DNA from: an uncultured Verrucomicrobiota bacterium
Lineage (GTDB): Bacteria > Verrucomicrobiota > Verrucomicrobiae > Opitutales > Opitutaceae
Reading direction: 5' to 3'
NCBI GenBank assembly: GCA_946481225.1
Contig: CAMLNJ010000106.1
Location: 1-8,322 of the forward strand
Length of the DNA stretch: 8,322 bases
Position 1 is the stretch's first letter. Each line of letters starts with the position of its first letter. The notes under the pieces were generated by a model, which saw only the letters and a list, made by a program, of their open reading frames with translations, was not told where the DNA came from and ran no database searches. The translations under genes and the position numbers were made by a program. Of this stretch, positions 6,124 to 8,322 are shown piece after piece.

Positions 6124-6149
6124 CTTAAACTTCCCGCTTAAACTTTAAT
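6124..6149 (+). promoter_or_regulatory. AT-rich tandem repeat before the collar-domain gene
   Basis: CTTAAACTT occurs at 6124-6132 and 6137-6145, a 13-bp period, in a stretch that is strikingly AT-rich against its GC-rich surroundings. TTTAAT (6144-6149) ends 2 nt before the ATG. The block could be an internal promoter or operator, or an unstructured leader helping SD-independent initiation. The sequence alone does not decide between these. Confidence 0.4.
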
Positions 6150-6151
6150 CC

Positions 6152-7483
6152 ATGAAACGCCTCCTCGCCGCCGCCCTCCTTCTCGCCTCCTCGGCCGCCG
6201 CCTTCGCCCAGGTTCCATCCTACATGAGCTACCAGGGCCGCGTCTCCGATTCTTCCGGCACGCTCCTCGGCGGCAGCTCGCCCGTAAACCGCACCGTCAC
6301 CTTCAAGTTCTACTCCTCCAGCACCGGCGGCACCCCGCTCTACGCCGAGGCCCAGACCGTCACCATCTCCGCCGGCGAGTTCTCCGTCCTCCTCGGCAAC
6401 GGCACCGGAGTCTCCGGTTTGAAAGGTCCCGGCGCCCCCGCCACCACGCCCTACATCACGATCCCCTCCATCGCCACCGGCCCTCTTTACCTCGGTATCA
6501 CCGTCGACGACGGCACCGCCGCCGCCGACGCCGAGATCACCCCGCGCCAGCAGATCGTCTCCGCCGCCTACGCCTTCCGCGCGAAATATGCCGAAGGCCT
6601 CGTGGACAACTCCCTCTCCACCGCGATGCTGCAATCGAGCTCCGTCACCACGACCAAGATCCTCGACGCCAACATCACCACCTCGAAGATCGCCGACGCC
6701 AACATCGTCACCGCCAAGCTCGCCGACGGCAGCGTCACCAACGCCAAGCTCGCCGACGGCTCCGTCACCGCGGGAAAACTCGCCGACGGCTCGGTCGGCA
6801 GCAGCAAAATCGCCGACGGCTCCATCGCCAACGCCGACCTCGCCGACAGCATCGTCAACAGCGCCAAGATTACCGACGGCGACGTCCGCTCCGTCGACAT
6901 CGCCGACGGCTCCGTCGCCACCGCCGACCTCGCCGACAACTCCGTCACGAACGCCAAGGTCGCGAGCAACGCCATCGACTACGCCAAGCTCGCCGCCGCC
7001 GTCCAGCAGGCCCTCTGCCCCGCCGGCACCATCCTCCCCTACGCCGGCGACACCGCCCCCTCCGGCTGGCTTCTCTGCGACGGCACCTCGATCAGCCGCA
7101 CCACCTATTCCGTTCTCTACGGCGTCGTCGGCAACCGCTTCGGCTCCGCCGACGGGTCGACCTTCCGCGTCCCCGATTTCCGCGGCCGTTTCCTCCGCGG
7201 CCGCGACGGCGGCGTCGGTCGCGACGACGACCGCAACTCCCGTTACGCCATGAACGGCGGCGGCGCCACCGGCGACGCCGTCGGCTCCGTGCAGGACGAG
7301 CAGTTCCGTTCCCACCGCCACTCCATCCCGACCGATACGCGCGGCAGCAACGCCGACAACCTGACGCTGACGGGCACCAGCGGCAGCGACGAAAATTTCT
7401 CCTACGACCCGGGCTCCGGCTACGAGGGCGGCAACGAAACCCGCCCCGACAACGCCAACGTGAACTACATCATCAAATACTAA
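6152..7483 (+). CDS. Secreted fibre-like protein with decapeptide repeats and phage tail-collar domain
   Basis: The 443-residue product has three parts after a signal peptide (MKRLLAAALLLASSAAAFA, cleaved before Q20). Residues 20-150 form a beta-rich domain beginning VPSYMSYQGRVSDSSGTLL and including LYAEAQTVTISAGEFSVLLG. This type is seen at the N-terminus of many exported bacterial proteins. Residues 159-288 are 13 consecutive ten-residue repeats of the type KLADGSVTNA, expected to form a trimeric beta-helical shaft by analogy with phage fibres. Residues 289-443 match the phage tail-collar family: GTILPYAGDTAPSGWLLCDG, GSTFRVPDFRGRFLRG, a single HRH pair (388-390), and a terminal ETRPDNANVNYIIKY. 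No phage structural genes lie nearby and the protein has a Sec signal, so a cell-surface or extracellular fibre or adhesin is more likely than a virion part. The ATG follows an AT-rich tandem repeat and no Shine-Dalgarno. Confidence 0.9.
   Translation: MKRLLAAALLLASSAAAFAQVPSYMSYQGRVSDSSGTLLGGSSPVNRTVTFKFYSSSTGGTPLYAEAQTVTISAGEFSVLLGNGTGVSGLKGPGAPATTPYITIPSIATGPLYLGITVDDGTAAADAEITPRQQIVSAAYAFRAKYAEGLVDNSLSTAMLQSSSVTTTKILDANITTSKIADANIVTAKLADGSVTNAKLADGSVTAGKLADGSVGSSKIADGSIANADLADSIVNSAKITDGDVRSVDIADGSVATADLADNSVTNAKVASNAIDYAKLAAAVQQALCPAGTILPYAGDTAPSGWLLCDGTSISRTTYSVLYGVVGNRFGSADGSTFRVPDFRGRFLRGRDGGVGRDDDRNSRYAMNGGGATGDAVGSVQDEQFRSHRHSIPTDTRGSNADNLTLTGTSGSDENFSYDPGSGYEGGNETRPDNANVNYIIKY
6626..7015 (+). 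repeat. 13 tandem 30-bp units encoding decapeptide repeats
   Basis: Codons 159-288 of the collar-domain gene divide without gaps into 13 units of 30 bp. The central units share x-[LI]-A-D-G-S-V-T-N-A, for example KLADGSVTNA, KLADGSVTAG and DIADGSVATA. The outer units are more diverged (MLQSSSVTTT at the start, KLAAAVQQAL at the end). The DNA word GCCGACGGC recurs within the array. Such arrays can change length by slippage or recombination. Confidence 0.9.
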
Positions 7484-7528
7484 GCCCCGCCCGATCCCCT
7501 CCCACCTCCGGCTCCACCCCTTCGCCCC

Positions 7529-8322
7529 ATGAGCCCCATCCGCCCCGTCGGCCCGGTTCTGCTGATGGGCCTCGCGCTCCTCGCCGCGGCCGTCGCCCCC
7601 CTCCGCGCCCAATACGAGATCAAGGGCGGCGTCTCCAACAACCTCAGCTACCGTGCCGGCGGCATCCCCGTCGGCCCCTCCGGCACCCCGAGCGGCGATC
7701 CCGCCATCACCCCGCAGTTCTCCAACCTCGTCGAGACCTCCGCCTCCGCCGGCCCCGTCTCCAACGCCGCCGCCCTCGCCTCCCGCTACCCCTCCTCCGC
7801 CGGCGTCGTCCTTCAACGCGCCAGCGTCGGTAGCACGTTCGCATCCGGCGTCCCCCGCTACTTTCTCGGCGACCGCATCGTCCCGCCCGCCGGCTACGTC
7901 AACTCCGGCGGCGCCACCGTCGCCACCTCCGCCGACTTCTGGCGCGCCGAACCCGTCCGCGCCGCCGAGATCGTCACCAATCCATCCGGCCAGCCGCTTC
8001 AGGACTCGACCGGCGCCGCCATCGCCAACACCGGTGGCGTCATCGTCCCCGCCCTCGATCCCGGGATGTATGAGACTTTCTACTACAGTCCTCACGCCCG
8101 CGGCGTCTTCGCCTGCCAGCCCGGCCAGGTCCAGGTCTGGTGGCGATCCGCCCTCCCCGACGCCTCCAACAACTACATCCTCGTCAAGGAGACCTTCTCC
8201 GTCTCCTCCGCCACCACCAGCCCCGTCCGCACGTTCTACTGGACGGAAAAAAGCTTCAACGGCCCCCGCGTCACCATCCCCAGCGGGCGCATCGTCACGG
8301 TAAACCCGGTTTTCAGCAACGT
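7529..8322 (+). CDS. Secreted protein, N-terminal part (runs off the window)
   Basis: ATG 7529 opens a frame with no stop through the last base, giving 264 complete codons and a truncated 3' end. It starts with a signal peptide (hydrophobic core VLLMGLALLAAAVA, probable cleavage after LRA at residue 27, before QYEIKGG). The mature part is Gly/Ser/Pro-rich and beta-like, with recognisable blocks NNLSYRAGGIPVGPSG, SSAGVVLQRASVGSTFASG, GVPRYFLGDRIVPPAG, YYSPHARGVFACQPGQVQV and TFYWTEKSFNGPRVTIPSG. I associate such blocks with long uncharacterised secreted proteins of Verrucomicrobia, but this is recollection, not a search result. The frame is strongly NNC-biased like its neighbours. It follows the collar-domain gene by 45 pyrimidine-rich bp with no terminator, so it is probably in the same transcript. 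Total length and C-terminal anchoring cannot be seen. Confidence 0.8.
   Translation, partial: MSPIRPVGPVLLMGLALLAAAVAPLRAQYEIKGGVSNNLSYRAGGIPVGPSGTPSGDPAITPQFSNLVETSASAGPVSNAAALASRYPSSAGVVLQRASVGSTFASGVPRYFLGDRIVPPAGYVNSGGATVATSADFWRAEPVRAAEIVTNPSGQPLQDSTGAAIANTGGVIVPALDPGMYETFYYSPHARGVFACQPGQVQVWWRSALPDASNNYILVKETFSVSSATTSPVRTFYWTEKSFNGPRVTIPSGRIVTVNPVFSN

Noticed and set aside
6626..7015. CRISPR array
   Set aside because: The 30-bp periodicity is contiguous without spacers, in frame, and explained by protein repeats.
6152..7483. Part of a prophage because of the tail-collar domain
   Set aside because: The protein has a Sec signal peptide and a bacterial exported N-terminal domain, and no other phage gene is seen in the window. 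A prophage to the right of the window cannot be formally excluded.
6125..8095. Very long minus-strand open frame (over 650 codons)
   Set aside because: It lies antisense to two well-supported genes. The product is an Asp/Gly/Ala/Val low-complexity sequence, as expected when the opposite strand is dominated by GCC, CTC, GTC and ACC codons.

Overview
The window looks like a chromosomal segment of a GC-rich Gram-negative bacterium, most probably a verrucomicrobial (Opitutaceae-like) lineage. This placement is inferred from four things: very strong NNC codon preference, start codons with almost no Shine-Dalgarno sequence, a DxDGDGxPDxWE...DGDGxSNxxEYxAGT calcium-loop pair, and a cassette of secreted proteins of a type I associate with that phylum. 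No database search was possible.

Left part (1-2400, + strand): a possible tail of an unidentified gene, a possible 49-residue basic peptide, a Fur-family metalloregulator, a short TPR protein and nadA (quinolinate synthase). The Fur-like gene starts at a GTG about 6 nt after a likely promoter. That promoter carries two TGAGACTC direct repeats one helical turn apart, which resemble a degenerate Fur box and suggest autoregulation. The regulator keeps the Cys-rich structural zinc ligands but lacks the usual HHDH metal-sensing stretch.

Middle (2400-3500): nadA converges on a minus-strand gene for a membrane-anchored permuted papain-like (YiiX/YebB, C92) protein. Two small hairpins lie between them. 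Upstream of that gene on the same strand is a tRNA-Arg(UCU) with an encoded CCA end. A gene-free, hairpin-rich intergenic region of about 280 bp then separates this minus-strand block from the next plus-strand block.

Right part (3502-8322, + strand): four consecutive genes, each with a clear signal peptide. They are a 305-aa protein with two EF-hand/thrombospondin-3-like calcium loops; a 557-aa protein of unknown function overlapping it by ATGA; a 443-aa protein combining an N-terminal secreted domain, 13 decapeptide repeats and a C-terminal phage tail-collar domain; and the N-terminal 264 codons of a further secreted protein that runs off the window. Together they look like one exported cell-surface or extracellular assembly in which a phage-fibre-like module has been placed on a cellular protein. 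This cassette is the best candidate here for an undescribed system; its function cannot be read from the sequence.
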